Part shown: positions 18,387 through 27,528 of the stretch, in pieces
Layout of the letters: each line of letters begins with the position of its first letter
Position numbering within the stretch: position 1 is the stretch's first letter
Assembly (NCBI GenBank): GCA_937901255.1
Contig: CALCHN010000045.1
Span: forward strand, 3,296-67,295
DNA length: 64,000 nucleotides
Origin: an uncultured Flavobacteriales bacterium
Lineage (GTDB): Bacteria > Bacteroidota > Bacteroidia > Flavobacteriales_E > Vicingaceae
Reading direction: 5' to 3'
Program-made: the position numbers and the translations under genes
Notes under the pieces: generated by a model
What the model was told of the DNA's origin: nothing
Databases searched by the model: none
Seen by the model: the letters and a program-made list of their open reading frames with translations, nothing else

Positions 18387-19109
18387 ATGAAATACATTTT
18401 ATTCATATTATTTTTAAGTGTTGTTGGGTTTTCTTTTGCTCAGGAAGAGAAAAAATATATCCGTGAGGGAAATAAGCTCTACGAAAATGAAAAATATACC
18501 GAAGCTACCGAAAGCTATAAAAAAGCATTAGAAAAAAATCAGGCTTCAGAAAAAGCTACATTTAATTTAGGAGACGCCCTTTATAAAGAACAAAAATTTG
18601 CTGAAGCTGCCGAAGAATTTAAAAAAGTTGCGGAACAAAGCTCCAATAAAGAACTTAGAGCAAGTGCTTTCCATAACTTAGGCAACTCTTTTTTAGAAGC
18701 TCAAAAATACCAAGAGAGTGTTGATGCATACAAAAATGCACTTCGCCTTAACCCGAAAGATAATGAAACCAGGTACAACCTTGCTTATGCTCAAAAGAAA
18801 TTAAAAGAACAACAACAAAACGAAAATAAAGATAAGGATAAAGAAAAAGAGAATAAGGAAGAAAACAAAGACAATAAAGATAAAGAAGAAAATAAAGACG
18901 AGCAGAAACAAGAGAATAAGGACGAGCAAAAGAATGAAGAGAAAAAGCAAGATCAGCAAAAAGAACAACAACAGAAACCTAGTCAGCTATCTAAAGAAGA
19001 AGCACAACGTATGTTAGACGCTCTTAATCAGAAAGAAAAAGAAGTACAAGCTAAGATGAAAAAAGAAAAAGAAAAGGGTCAGAAAGTTAAAATTGAAAAA
19101 GATTGGTAG
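18387..19109 (+). CDS. batC: TPR protein of the Bat locus (BatC-like)
   Basis: 240 residues. Signal peptide MKYILFILFLSVVGFSFAQ, three to four TPR units at about 22-135 (ATFNLGDALYKEQKFAEAAEEF; AFHNLGNSFLEAQKYQESVD), then a highly charged low-complexity tail of K, E, N, D and Q (about 138-200). The final helical part is EAQRMLDALNQKEKEV. BatC proteins are periplasmic TPR scaffolds of the Bat complex. The gene name is by position and domain, not by a diagnostic motif. Confidence 0.82.
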   Translation: MKYILFILFLSVVGFSFAQEEKKYIREGNKLYENEKYTEATESYKKALEKNQASEKATFNLGDALYKEQKFAEAAEEFKKVAEQSSNKELRASAFHNLGNSFLEAQKYQESVDAYKNALRLNPKDNETRYNLAYAQKKLKEQQQNENKDKDKEKENKEENKDNKDKEENKDEQKQENKDEQKNEEKKQDQQKEQQQKPSQLSKEEAQRMLDALNQKEKEVQAKMKKEKEKGQKVKIEKDW

Positions 19110-19135
19110 ATAATAATTAGAGATTAGAAAAATAA

Positions 19136-20920
19136 ATGAAACGATTTACAACATATTTACTTTTGCTACTAGCTTTCACAAGCTCAGGAATAATAGCTGT
19201 TGCTCAGGATGTAAGTTTTACTGCTGCTGCAAGCCACTACGATGTTGCTACCGGAGACCGTTTTAAAATTGAATTTAAAGTAAATTCCAATATAGAAAAT
19301 TTTACCCCTCCTAAACTATCTAATTTTAGAGTGCTTTCGGGGCCAAATCAATCTACTAGCATGAGTTGGGTAAATGGTAAAACAAGTGCCAATATTTCTT
19401 ACAGTTACATTTTAATGGCAGTAAAAGAAGGAAGTTTTACCATTCCTCCTGCTGTTGTAGTTGTTAATGGTAAAGCATACCAATCTAACACCATAGAAAT
19501 TAATGTTAGCAAAGGAGCTAATGTACAAAATAATCCTAATAGCAACAACGCTACTGTTACTAAAAATTCTGGAGAATTATTCATTAAATCTAGTGTAAAC
19601 AAAACCACAGTTTATCAGGGAGAGCATTTGGTAGCCACTTATCAGCTTTTTACTAAAATAAATATTGCGGCTAATGAAATGGTTAAAAATGCCGATTTAA
19701 ACGGTTTTTGGAGTCAGGAAATTAATATAGGACAAGCCCAATGGACACAAGAAATAATTAACGGAGAACGTTGGAACATTGCTACCATCAGGAAAATTGT
19801 ATTGTTTCCACAGCGTTCGGGAGAGTTGGAAATAGATCCGTTAGAAATGCGTTTCATTACTCAAAAAAGAGTGAGTGGCGGACAAAGTATTTTCGACCAA
19901 TTTTTCGGACAAGTAGTTGAAGAAGAACACATCGTAAAAAGTAAACCTATTAAAATTAAAGTGCTTCCTCATCCTGCTCCTAAACCTGATGATTTTGTCA
20001 ATGCTGTTGGTCAGTTAAAAATGACTACAGACGTTTCTGCTACAGAAGTTAAAGCCAACGAAGCCATAAACATAAAAGTAACAATTAGCGGAACCGGTAA
20101 CCTGCCTTTAATTGATAATCCCCAAATTAACTTCCCGAAAGAATTTGAAATTTACGACCCTAAAATAACCGACAATACTAAAACTGGTAATAACGGAGTT
20201 TCTGGAAGTAAAGAATATAACTATTTGGTTATTCCACGTTATTCAGGAAATTTCACATTAGAACCTATTACTTTCTCTTATTTTAACCCTTCAACAAAAA
20301 AATACGAAACCATTACCTCCAACCCTATTGTGTTGAAAATAAACAAAGGCGATGGCACAGAAAACAATGTAACCTATACCGCAGCAGGGAAAGAAGACAT
20401 TAAAATTCTGGGGGAAGATATTAGATACATCCATACCGATACCCCACAATTTGTATTAAATGCAAACAATTTATACAACACATGGAAATTTTATGCTCTA
20501 CTCCTACTAGCTCCACTACTTTTTATTATCGCATTTATTTTAAGAAACAAAACTAGAGCAGCCAACAGTGATATCGCCAGAGTTAAGAGTAGAAAAGCAG
20601 GTAAATTAGCTTCTAAACTTTTATCATCGGCTAAAAAAAGCTTGGCAGCAAATGATAAAAATGCTTTTTATGAAGCTACTTCTAAAGCTTTATTTGGTTA
20701 TGTTGGTGATAAATTAAACATTGCTGTTGCAGACCTAACTAAAGAAAATATAAAGTCTTCGCTTGCCACTAAAAATGTAGATGATAACATCATCAACTCA
20801 TTAATAGAAACCATTGATTTATGTGACATGGCTCGTTTTGCTCCTATTCCTGTTTCCGAACAAGAAGTTTACGACAAAGCTGAAAAAATTATCCAACAAA
20901 TAGAAAAAGCAGTTGCTTAA
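19136..20920 (+). CDS. batD: BatD family protein
   Basis: 594 residues. Signal peptide ending near SSGIIAVAQ, then several immunoglobulin-like beta domains (25-430; YYNYLVIPRYSG-like and PPKLSNFRVLSGP segments are typical). A single membrane helix follows at about 447-465 (FYALLLLAPLLFIIAFIL), then a cytoplasmic helical tail. BatD is the large membrane-anchored periplasmic component of the Bat complex. The TTAGAGATTAGA words in the 26-base gap upstream resemble a simple repeat also seen at 42237-42263. No batE follows; the locus ends here. Confidence 0.9.
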   Translation: MKRFTTYLLLLLAFTSSGIIAVAQDVSFTAAASHYDVATGDRFKIEFKVNSNIENFTPPKLSNFRVLSGPNQSTSMSWVNGKTSANISYSYILMAVKEGSFTIPPAVVVVNGKAYQSNTIEINVSKGANVQNNPNSNNATVTKNSGELFIKSSVNKTTVYQGEHLVATYQLFTKINIAANEMVKNADLNGFWSQEINIGQAQWTQEIINGERWNIATIRKIVLFPQRSGELEIDPLEMRFITQKRVSGGQSIFDQFFGQVVEEEHIVKSKPIKIKVLPHPAPKPDDFVNAVGQLKMTTDVSATEVKANEAINIKVTISGTGNLPLIDNPQINFPKEFEIYDPKITDNTKTGNNGVSGSKEYNYLVIPRYSGNFTLEPITFSYFNPSTKKYETITSNPIVLKINKGDGTENNVTYTAAGKEDIKILGEDIRYIHTDTPQFVLNANNLYNTWKFYALLLLAPLLFIIAFILRNKTRAANSDIARVKSRKAGKLASKLLSSAKKSLAANDKNAFYEATSKALFGYVGDKLNIAVADLTKENIKSSLATKNVDDNIINSLIETIDLCDMARFAPIPVSEQEVYDKAEKIIQQIEKAVA

Positions 20921-20941
20921 TACAAACTTAAAATCAACCAA

Positions 20942-21817
20942 ATGAACTACACCGATAAAATGTTTAAAAATGATGAACTAAAAAGTAAAACTATTTTAAT
21001 TACCGGTGGTGGAACTGGTTTAGGAAAAAGTATGGCAACTTATTTTTTAGAATTAGGAGCCAATATTATTATAGCTTCCCGAAAGGAAGAAGTGATTAAC
21101 AGTACCGTTGAAGAGCTAAAAACCTTAACTAAAAAAGATAATATTGTTGGTTACGTTTGTGATGTGAGAGATTATCTACAAGTGGAGAAAGTAATTAATT
21201 TAGGTATCGAAAAATTTGGTGCAATAAACGGATTGGTAAACAATGCAGCAGGTAATTTTATTAGTCCTACGGAAAGATTATCTCACAAAGCATTTGATGT
21301 TATTACAGACATTGTTTTAAAAGGCAGCTACAATTGCAGTTTGGCGTTAGGAAAATACTGGATAGCCAATCAAATTAAAGGAAATGTAGTAAATATTGTA
21401 ACTACTTACAGTTGGACAGGCTCAGGGTATGTTGTTCCATCGGCTTGTGCCAAAGCTGGTGTTTTAGCACTTACTCGTTCGTTAGCTTCAGAATGGGCTA
21501 AATATGGTATTAAAAATAATGCTATTGCTCCAGGACCATTTCCTACGCAAGGTGCATTTAGCCGTTTGTTTCCAGATGCTGTTGCAAAAAATATAGACCC
21601 ACTAAAAAGAATTCCACTAAAACGATTTGGCGAACACCAAGAACTAGCTAACTTAGCAGCTTATTTAATGTCGGATTTTTCTGCTTACATAAATGGCGAA
21701 GTAATAACTATAGATGGAGGAGAATGGATTTATAACGCTGGAGAATTTAATAGTTTTGATGCTATTCCTAACGAAATGTGGGATGAAGTAGAAAAACACG
21801 TTAGAGGTAAAAAATAA
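20942..21817 (+). CDS. SDR family oxidoreductase, 2,4-dienoyl-CoA reductase-like
   Basis: 291 residues with a Rossmann fold: GGGTGLGKS (22-30) for NAD(P) binding and NNAAGNF near 100. At the active site the usual YxxxK reads SACAKAG (about residue 177): the Lys is kept but the Tyr is replaced. Loss of this Tyr is known in the 2,4-dienoyl-CoA reductase branch, which also shares the LASEWAKYGIKNNAIAPGPF type segment here. Probable role is reduction of dienoyl-CoA during unsaturated fatty-acid oxidation; substrate not proven. Follows batD by 21 bases but is functionally unrelated. Confidence 0.82.
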   Translation: MNYTDKMFKNDELKSKTILITGGGTGLGKSMATYFLELGANIIIASRKEEVINSTVEELKTLTKKDNIVGYVCDVRDYLQVEKVINLGIEKFGAINGLVNNAAGNFISPTERLSHKAFDVITDIVLKGSYNCSLALGKYWIANQIKGNVVNIVTTYSWTGSGYVVPSACAKAGVLALTRSLASEWAKYGIKNNAIAPGPFPTQGAFSRLFPDAVAKNIDPLKRIPLKRFGEHQELANLAAYLMSDFSAYINGEVITIDGGEWIYNAGEFNSFDAIPNEMWDEVEKHVRGKK

Positions 21818-21833
21818 CTACTGCCTTTTTGCA

Positions 21834-22376
21834 ATGCTAAAAAAATTAAAACTCAATATAGCTCAGTTCTTACTAAAAAAGAAGAATAAAAACACCTTAA
21901 GAAAAGTTAGGGCTATTGGTTTGGATAAAGCCACAGAAATAGGAATTATCTACGATGCTACCAACAGAATGGAGTACGAAGCGGTAAAGAAATTAACCAA
22001 CTACCTTATTGAAGAAAGAAAAAAAGTGGCTACTCTTGGCTACATCAATTCAAAAAAAGGTTCTGAAGTAATGTCTCCTCACCTACACTATCGTTATTTC
22101 GATAATAACAACTTGTCAAGATTAATGATTCCCACAGGAAATGAGGTAGATAAATTTATCGCTAGCCCTTTTCAAATTTTAATTGACCTTACCATGTCCG
22201 ATTGTTTTCCGAACAAGTACATTACTACACTTTCTGTTGCACGTTTTAAAGTAGGTGCTTGTGGCGATTACAGAGATGAAGCCTGTGATTTAACCATTGC
22301 CTTAAAAGAAAATAAATCTATCGATCAACTTATCTTGCAAATAAAGCACTATTTAAAAATGATTAATGCAAATTGA
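21834..22376 (+). CDS. DUF6913-like conserved protein
   Basis: 180 residues, no signal peptide or membrane segment. It starts with a basic helix (KKLKLNIAQFLLKKKNKNTLRKVRAIG) and contains EIGIIYDATNRMEYEAVKKL and a conserved-looking FKVGACGDYRDEACDLTI. I recognise it as a protein common in Bacteroidota genomes without an assigned function. It lies 16 bases after the SDR gene and ends 11 bases from a convergent gene. Confidence 0.65.
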   Translation: MLKKLKLNIAQFLLKKKNKNTLRKVRAIGLDKATEIGIIYDATNRMEYEAVKKLTNYLIEERKKVATLGYINSKKGSEVMSPHLHYRYFDNNNLSRLMIPTGNEVDKFIASPFQILIDLTMSDCFPNKYITTLSVARFKVGACGDYRDEACDLTIALKENKSIDQLILQIKHYLKMINAN

Positions 22377-22387
22377 TTGTTATTTAA

Positions 22388-23494
22388 TTAAGCTCCTCTT
22401 TTAATTTCATTATAAGTTACTGATTTTGACAAAGTAGCAATCGGACGGAAATAACTTCTTATGTTTTCCCATTTCTCTGGATGTTCTTGTAAAAGTTGTA
22501 CTATTTTTTGCTGATGCTTTTTAAGAATATCAGAAATTGCCGCTGCAGAAATTGGTGGTTGACAAGCTTCTCCTATATTTGGACCTGTAATTTTTTCATT
22601 TTTTGCAAGTAGTCGTATTGTTGCTTGCTCGTACCTATCCAAAAACTGAGCTGTTTTATCTAAAAGCTGTTGTTTAACAGTAGTCTCGCCAACAGAAGTG
22701 TTTTTGAGAATAACAATATCATAATCAGAAATTTCATAGAATTTTTTGTAACCATACTTATTTATTATAATTTCTAACGAATGAACCAACACATTACTAA
22801 GCTCCTCAAGAGAAAGGTTTAGATGGTTAAGTTTTTCAATTGCTGTATCAGACAAAGCAAAATCGGTTGTCTCGCTTAATACAAGTTGTTGTAAAATATA
22901 GTTGTATGTGTTTTTAAGTTGATTAAACTTAGCTTCTTCTAAACGTTTAATTTTATTTTGCATTTCAGTTAAATCAACACTTTCTGCAATTTTTTTATGA
23001 ATTTGCTTATTGGTATAATTGGCTTTAAATTGAAGCGTAAGCTGGTTGTATAACAAATTCTGAATAACTTCTTTAATAGTAACCGCCATTGCTTGGTCGC
23101 TATTCGTTAGTTTAAAATTGGCAATACTATTTTTAAAATATAAATACAACACATCAAAATATCCATCGTCAGGATTTTTAAACCTAAGCTCAAGTACGGA
23201 GCTTTTTTCTTCATCCATAAATGTAAGTTGATCTTCTTTATTATGCTTTGTTTCAAACGGAACATGTTCAGGCTTAATCCAATTAGCTTGCTTCCCAGCA
23301 GTTCTTAATTCTTGTAAAAATACTGGTTCTTCCATCTTATAATGAGATAGTTCTCCATTAAATAATACTGCCGTAGGATGATTTTGATTGCTATTGTAAA
23401 ATACAGCTACACATTTATCCAAACCACTAATTACCTGCCTTGAATGAAGCAAGAAATAATAAAATGGATGTTGTAAAAAAGTATATCGCTGCAT
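22388..23494 (-). CDS. uncharacterised protein with helical middle and HTH-like C-terminus
   Basis: 368 residues, not recognised. The N-terminal half (1-165) looks alpha/beta; 165-225 is rich in charged heptads (MQNKIKRLEEAKFNQLKNTY) and may be a coiled coil. The end, about 318-350 (ACQPPISAAAISDILKKHQQ), resembles a helix-turn-helix with a short linker. No signal peptide. It is divergently transcribed from the 143-residue gene at 23641, and the shared 146-base gap is packed with ACTTAAA words. A DNA-binding or autoregulatory role is inference from that context only. Confidence 0.6.
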   Translation of the reverse strand: MQRYTFLQHPFYYFLLHSRQVISGLDKCVAVFYNSNQNHPTAVLFNGELSHYKMEEPVFLQELRTAGKQANWIKPEHVPFETKHNKEDQLTFMDEEKSSVLELRFKNPDDGYFDVLYLYFKNSIANFKLTNSDQAMAVTIKEVIQNLLYNQLTLQFKANYTNKQIHKKIAESVDLTEMQNKIKRLEEAKFNQLKNTYNYILQQLVLSETTDFALSDTAIEKLNHLNLSLEELSNVLVHSLEIIINKYGYKKFYEISDYDIVILKNTSVGETTVKQQLLDKTAQFLDRYEQATIRLLAKNEKITGPNIGEACQPPISAAAISDILKKHQQKIVQLLQEHPEKWENIRSYFRPIATLSKSVTYNEIKRGA

Positions 23495-23521
23495 AATACT
23501 ATTTTGAGACCTTAAAAATAT

Positions 23522-23593
23522 AACTTAAATTTAAGTTATGCAAACTTAAAAACTTAATTTTTTATTTAAGCAATATTTCTACTTAAACTTAAA
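23522..23593. promoter_or_regulatory. cluster of ACTTAAA heptamers in a divergent promoter
   Basis: Perfect palindrome AACTTAAATTTAAGTT at 23522-23537. Further ACTTAAA copies are at 23544, 23581 and 23587, and a near copy ACTTAAT at 23552. Two more lie inside the start of the rightward gene, at 23685 and 23705. So dense a group of one heptamer is far above what base composition would give in about 190 bases. It looks like multiple binding sites for one regulator; which one is not known. Confidence 0.55.
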
Positions 23594-23640
23594 AATAAAC
23601 GCTAACAATCTTTGTTTATTTGCTTTAAAATAATTCAATT

Positions 23641-24072
23641 ATGAAAAACTCAACATATATCAGCAATAGTTTTTATGCAAACAAACTTAAAAACAACACC
23701 ATTAACTTAAATAACAATGTCCAACAACTTGATTATTTTGAAGCAAAACTTGAAACTATTCTTGATTTTACCTACCGCATTTTTCATCCTTTATTTAGTG
23801 ATGGAAGCGAGCCAACTCATTATATTATTAATAACAACTATAAAGATGATGTTGACATTGATTTTGATAATGCTTATACCAATAAAATTAGAAATTGCTT
23901 TGTTATTTTAGTTGGTCTTTTCTATAAAATTTACACCTATTTTTTTAGAAAAAAAGGCAATACTAATTTTCAAAACAAACCTAGAAATAAGTTTAAGTCA
24001 GGACATTTAAAAACCAATATAACAAATAGTTATTCAAAACAAAACAACATTATAAACGTAGCTCCTACCTAA
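23641..24072 (+). CDS. uncharacterised 143-residue protein
   Basis: Not recognised. Asn-rich N-terminus (NNTINLNNNVQQLDYFEAKLE), an acidic middle (YKDDVDIDFDNAYTN), a hydrophobic stretch around 95-112 (CFVILVGLFYKIYTYFF) that may be one membrane segment, and a basic Asn/Lys-rich tail. Composition is unlike its neighbours. It is paired divergently with the gene at 22388-23494, and its first codons contain two of the ACTTAAA words. It could be a partner or target of that protein. It is a real gene only if the ATG and frame are conserved in relatives. Confidence 0.45.
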   Translation: MKNSTYISNSFYANKLKNNTINLNNNVQQLDYFEAKLETILDFTYRIFHPLFSDGSEPTHYIINNNYKDDVDIDFDNAYTNKIRNCFVILVGLFYKIYTYFFRKKGNTNFQNKPRNKFKSGHLKTNITNSYSKQNNIINVAPT

Positions 24073-24169
24073 TAATTTTGTTGTATGTTTCAATAAAGAT
24101 GTTATTCATATTTAGATAAGCTTAATTTTAAACCTTATTTTTGATTTTCATAAATCTTATCCATAAAAT

Positions 24170-25153
24170 ATGAAGGTATTAGCTTATAGTACGCATGGTT
24201 TTGACCAACCTTTTTTAGAAGAAGCAGCTAAAAACAAACATCATTTTAGTTTTACTGAAGCACTACTAAACGAAAATACAGTTGAAATGGCTAAAGGTTA
24301 TGATGCTGTTGCTCTATTTTCTAGTGATAATGCTAATGCCAATGTTATTGAAAAACTTGCTGAATATCAAGTTAAATATATTACACTTCGTTCTGTAGGG
24401 TACGACCATGTTGATTTACAGAAAGCACACGAATTTGGAATTAAAGTAGCCAACGTACCTGAATATTCTCCTTATGCTATTGCAGAACATGGTGTGGCTT
24501 TACTTTTGGTACTCAATCGTAAATTATATAAAGCAGAAAGCCTTATTCAACTGCAAGATTTTAGATTAGATACACTTGTTGGCTTCGACCTAAACAATAA
24601 AACTGTTGGTGTTATCGGTACTGGAAAAATTGGTTTTGCTTTTGCTAAAATTATGAATGGTTTTGGCTGCAAACTATTAGCTTACGATCCTGTTGAAAAT
24701 CCTTCAGCAAAAGAAATTAACATGGAATATACTTCCTTAAATTTTCTGTTGAAAAACAGCGATGTTGTTTCTTTAAATTGTCCGCTAAACGAAAAAACAC
24801 ACTACCTTTTAGATAAAAAAGAATTTGCTAGCATGAAAAAAGGCAGCATACTGATTAATACAGCTAGAGGAGCTGTTGTTAACACCAATGCACTAATAGA
24901 AAGTATTGAAAATGAGCATTTAGGTGGTGCATGTTTAGATGTGTATGAAAAAGAAAAAGGATTATTTTTTAACGACCATAGAAACAGTGTTTTAAAAGAC
25001 CCTATTTACAGCCGACTACGCTCTTTTCCTAATGTAATTATTACAGGACATCAGGCATTTTTAACTCGAGAAGCTCTTATTGGAATTGCTGAAACAACTA
25101 GTTATAACTTAAGTAGTTGGGAGAATAACGGCACTTGCAAAAATGACCTTTAA
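24170..25153 (+). CDS. D-isomer 2-hydroxyacid dehydrogenase (D-lactate dehydrogenase-like)
   Basis: 327 residues, usual length. Rossmann motif GTGKIGFAFAKIMNGFG (147-163). Catalytic set: Arg in NTARGAVVNT (about 233), Glu in DVYEKE, His in ITGHQAFLT (about 295). The N-terminus MKVLAYSTHGFDQPFL matches fermentative D-lactate dehydrogenases (LdhA type), which reduce pyruvate with NADH in the cytoplasm, so that is the best guess. A TATTTTTG box at 24136-24143 could be the -7 element. Followed by selO after three bases. Confidence 0.87.
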   Translation: MKVLAYSTHGFDQPFLEEAAKNKHHFSFTEALLNENTVEMAKGYDAVALFSSDNANANVIEKLAEYQVKYITLRSVGYDHVDLQKAHEFGIKVANVPEYSPYAIAEHGVALLLVLNRKLYKAESLIQLQDFRLDTLVGFDLNNKTVGVIGTGKIGFAFAKIMNGFGCKLLAYDPVENPSAKEINMEYTSLNFLLKNSDVVSLNCPLNEKTHYLLDKKEFASMKKGSILINTARGAVVNTNALIESIENEHLGGACLDVYEKEKGLFFNDHRNSVLKDPIYSRLRSFPNVIITGHQAFLTREALIGIAETTSYNLSSWENNGTCKNDL

Positions 25154-25156
25154 CAA

Positions 25157-26623
25157 ATGACTAAACAACAACATATCGGTTGGGATTTTAACAATTCCTA
25201 TACTCAGCTTTCAGAAAAATTGTTTGCAAAACAACTACCTGCTGCCGTTCCAAACCCTAAAATGGTTTGTTTTAATAATGAACTTGCTATTACGCTTGGT
25301 TTAGATTTTTCTACCGTTAGTGAAGATGAAAAAGCTCAATTATTTTCAGGAAATCTTTTACCTACTGGAGCAACACCTATTGCTCAAGCTTATGCCGGTC
25401 ATCAGTTTGGGCATTTTACCATGTTGGGCGATGGTAGAGCTATACTTTTAGGAGAACACCTCTCTCCCAACAATAAACTATTCGATATTCAACTAAAAGG
25501 TGCGGGACAAACAGCCTTTTCTCGCAGAGGCGATGGTAAAGCTACACTTCGCTCGATGTTAAGAGAATTTTTAATAAGCGAAGCTATGCATCATTTGGGC
25601 ATTCCTACTTCTAGAAGTTTAGCAGTGGTAAATACAGGAGAAAAAGTTTATCGTGAGGAAACTCATGAAGGTGCTGTACTTACTCGTGTGATGTCGAGCC
25701 ATATTCGTGTAGGTACTTTTGAGTACATCAGTAATTTTTTGGATGTTGCTACTTTACAAGATTTTACAAATTATGTAATTCAACGTCATTACCCTGAATT
25801 AGCTAAAAATGCTAATCCGCCTTTGGCATTGCTAAAAGCAGTAATGGACAAACAGATTGATTTAGTAATAAATTGGCTAAGAGTAGGATTTATACACGGT
25901 GTAATGAATACCGACAACATGTCTATTGCCGGAGAAACTTTTGACTATGGACCATGTGCTTTTATGAACAATTACCATCCCGACACTGTTTTTAGCTCTA
26001 TAGACACACAAGGCAGATATGCTTTTGGCAAACAACCAGGAATAGTACAATGGAACTTAGTTTGCCTAGCTGAAACCTTACTCCCATTAATAGATAAAGA
26101 TGCTGATAAAGCAGTTAAAATGGCTCAAGAGCTTATTAATAGTTTCCCAGCTATTTACCAAGAAAAATGGTGGCAGATGAATGGACTTAAGTTAGGGTTT
26201 ACAAGCATTTCCGACAAAGAAAAACAACTGATAGAAGATTTATTAAGCTGGATGCAAAACAACCAAGCTGATTTTACCAATACTTATTTAGCAATAGCTA
26301 ATTACCACCAACAAATAGATGAAAAATATACTGCTCCCGATTTTGCCCAATGGCACCAACGTTGGGAAGAAGCATTAAAGACAAATAACATTAGTCTAAC
26401 TTCTGCTCTTAACACTATGAAGCAACATAATCCTGCATTTATACCTCGCAACCATTTGGTAGAACAAGCCTTGGATGATGTTTGCCTAAAAAAAGATGCC
26501 ACACTTTTTAATGACTTACTAAAAACAGGTAAATCACCTTACCAAGCACAAGCCAACTATAAACACTTGCAAACACCTCCACCTGATGGCGATAAAGGCT
26601 ATAAAACTTTTTGTGGGACTTAA
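25157..26623 (+). CDS. selO: protein adenylyltransferase SelO
   Basis: 488 residues, near the family's bacterial length. The SelO/YdiU pseudokinase signature is visible: IQLKGAGQTAFSRRGDGKATLRSMLREFLISEAM (about 110-143; positions only, key residues K113, G115, R121, R122, D124, G125, K126) and HGVMNTDNMSIAGETFDYGPCAF (about 254-276), with the metal-binding Asn and Asp. SelO binds ATP in a flipped orientation and transfers AMP to Ser/Thr/Tyr of target proteins, linked to redox stress. The C-terminus ends FCGT, keeping the conserved Cys that is selenocysteine in some eukaryotes. Confidence 0.94.
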   Translation: MTKQQHIGWDFNNSYTQLSEKLFAKQLPAAVPNPKMVCFNNELAITLGLDFSTVSEDEKAQLFSGNLLPTGATPIAQAYAGHQFGHFTMLGDGRAILLGEHLSPNNKLFDIQLKGAGQTAFSRRGDGKATLRSMLREFLISEAMHHLGIPTSRSLAVVNTGEKVYREETHEGAVLTRVMSSHIRVGTFEYISNFLDVATLQDFTNYVIQRHYPELAKNANPPLALLKAVMDKQIDLVINWLRVGFIHGVMNTDNMSIAGETFDYGPCAFMNNYHPDTVFSSIDTQGRYAFGKQPGIVQWNLVCLAETLLPLIDKDADKAVKMAQELINSFPAIYQEKWWQMNGLKLGFTSISDKEKQLIEDLLSWMQNNQADFTNTYLAIANYHQQIDEKYTAPDFAQWHQRWEEALKTNNISLTSALNTMKQHNPAFIPRNHLVEQALDDVCLKKDATLFNDLLKTGKSPYQAQANYKHLQTPPPDGDKGYKTFCGT

Positions 26624-26846
26624 TCAATACTATTCGGCAGCCTATTTTACTGATATTTACAATTTTAAATTAGCATCAGCATCTAGTTTTTTGTGTAGTT
26701 TAGAGATGAAAACGCGTTTTAACCAATAAATAGAAAAGTTATATCAATAACACTATTTTTCAATCACAAAACGCTAAAATTTTAATAAATTTCTTTTTCT
26801 CTCACTATTTTAGTACCTTTAACTCATAACTTTAAACTCAACAATT

Positions 26847-27047
26847 ATGAAAGCAGCAGGAATTATATTATTGGTTATTGGTCTTATTGGAACTATTGTA
26901 TTCGGCTATCAAGTTGTACAAGATTCAGAAAGTTTTAATTTATTGGGTGTTGATGTAGCGGTTAGTAAAGCCGATTGGACACCCCTAATTATTAGTGGAG
27001 CAGTACTTTTAATAGGTTTAATAATTATCCTTCTCAAAAAAAAGTAA
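26847..27047 (+). CDS. small two-helix membrane protein
   Basis: 66 residues: helix 1 (AGIILLVIGLIGTIVFGYQ, 3-21), a short extracytoplasmic loop ending KADWTPL, helix 2 (IISGAVLLIGLIIILL, 48-63), and a KKK end that fits the positive-inside rule. Similar tiny proteins are frequent in Bacteroidota. No function is known. Six bases separate it from the DUF1801 gene, so they are likely co-transcribed. A TACCTTTA box at 26814-26821 is one base off the -7 consensus. Confidence 0.65.
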   Translation: MKAAGIILLVIGLIGTIVFGYQVVQDSESFNLLGVDVAVSKADWTPLIISGAVLLIGLIIILLKKK

Positions 27048-27053
27048 GTAACA

Positions 27054-27494
27054 ATGGCCAAAAAGAATAAGACTACCGAAACAGCAGTTAATGTAACTGA
27101 TTTTATCAACTCGTTTGTAGAGAACGACCAAAAGAAAATCGATAGTTATCAATTAATTGAATTAATGACTAAATGGTCGGGGTTCGAGCCTAAAATGTGG
27201 GGGCCAAGCATTATTGGCTTTGGCAGTTATCATTATAAATATGCTAGCGGACACGAAGGTGATGCTCCTCTTATTGCTTTCTCTCCTCGTAAAGCCGCAT
27301 TTTCTCTTTACGTCTTCTCGCCCACCGAAGAAAACAAACATTTATTAGAAGGTTTAGGAAAATATAAAATAAGCAAAGCATGTATTTATATTAAAAAACT
27401 ATCCGACATCAATACTGACATTTTAGAAAAACTATGCAAAACCTCCATTGACTACCTCAACGAACACCACGAATGTGCTTGTAGAGAAAAATAG
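27054..27494 (+). CDS. DUF1801 domain-containing protein
   Basis: 146 residues. Seen: FEPKMWGPSIIGFGSYHYKY (about 44-63) and RKAAFSLYVFSP, the recognisable DUF1801 (YdhG-like) block, with ISKACIYIKKLSDIN further on. Members are small cytoplasmic alpha/beta proteins of unknown activity. Two closely spaced cysteines near the end (HECACREK) are not a known motif of the family. Convergent with the SpoIID-like gene across 34 bases. Confidence 0.8.
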   Translation: MAKKNKTTETAVNVTDFINSFVENDQKKIDSYQLIELMTKWSGFEPKMWGPSIIGFGSYHYKYASGHEGDAPLIAFSPRKAAFSLYVFSPTEENKHLLEGLGKYKISKACIYIKKLSDINTDILEKLCKTSIDYLNEHHECACREK

Positions 27495-27528
27495 AAGTTA
27501 ATTTTATTTAGATTTATAATCTTTAAGA

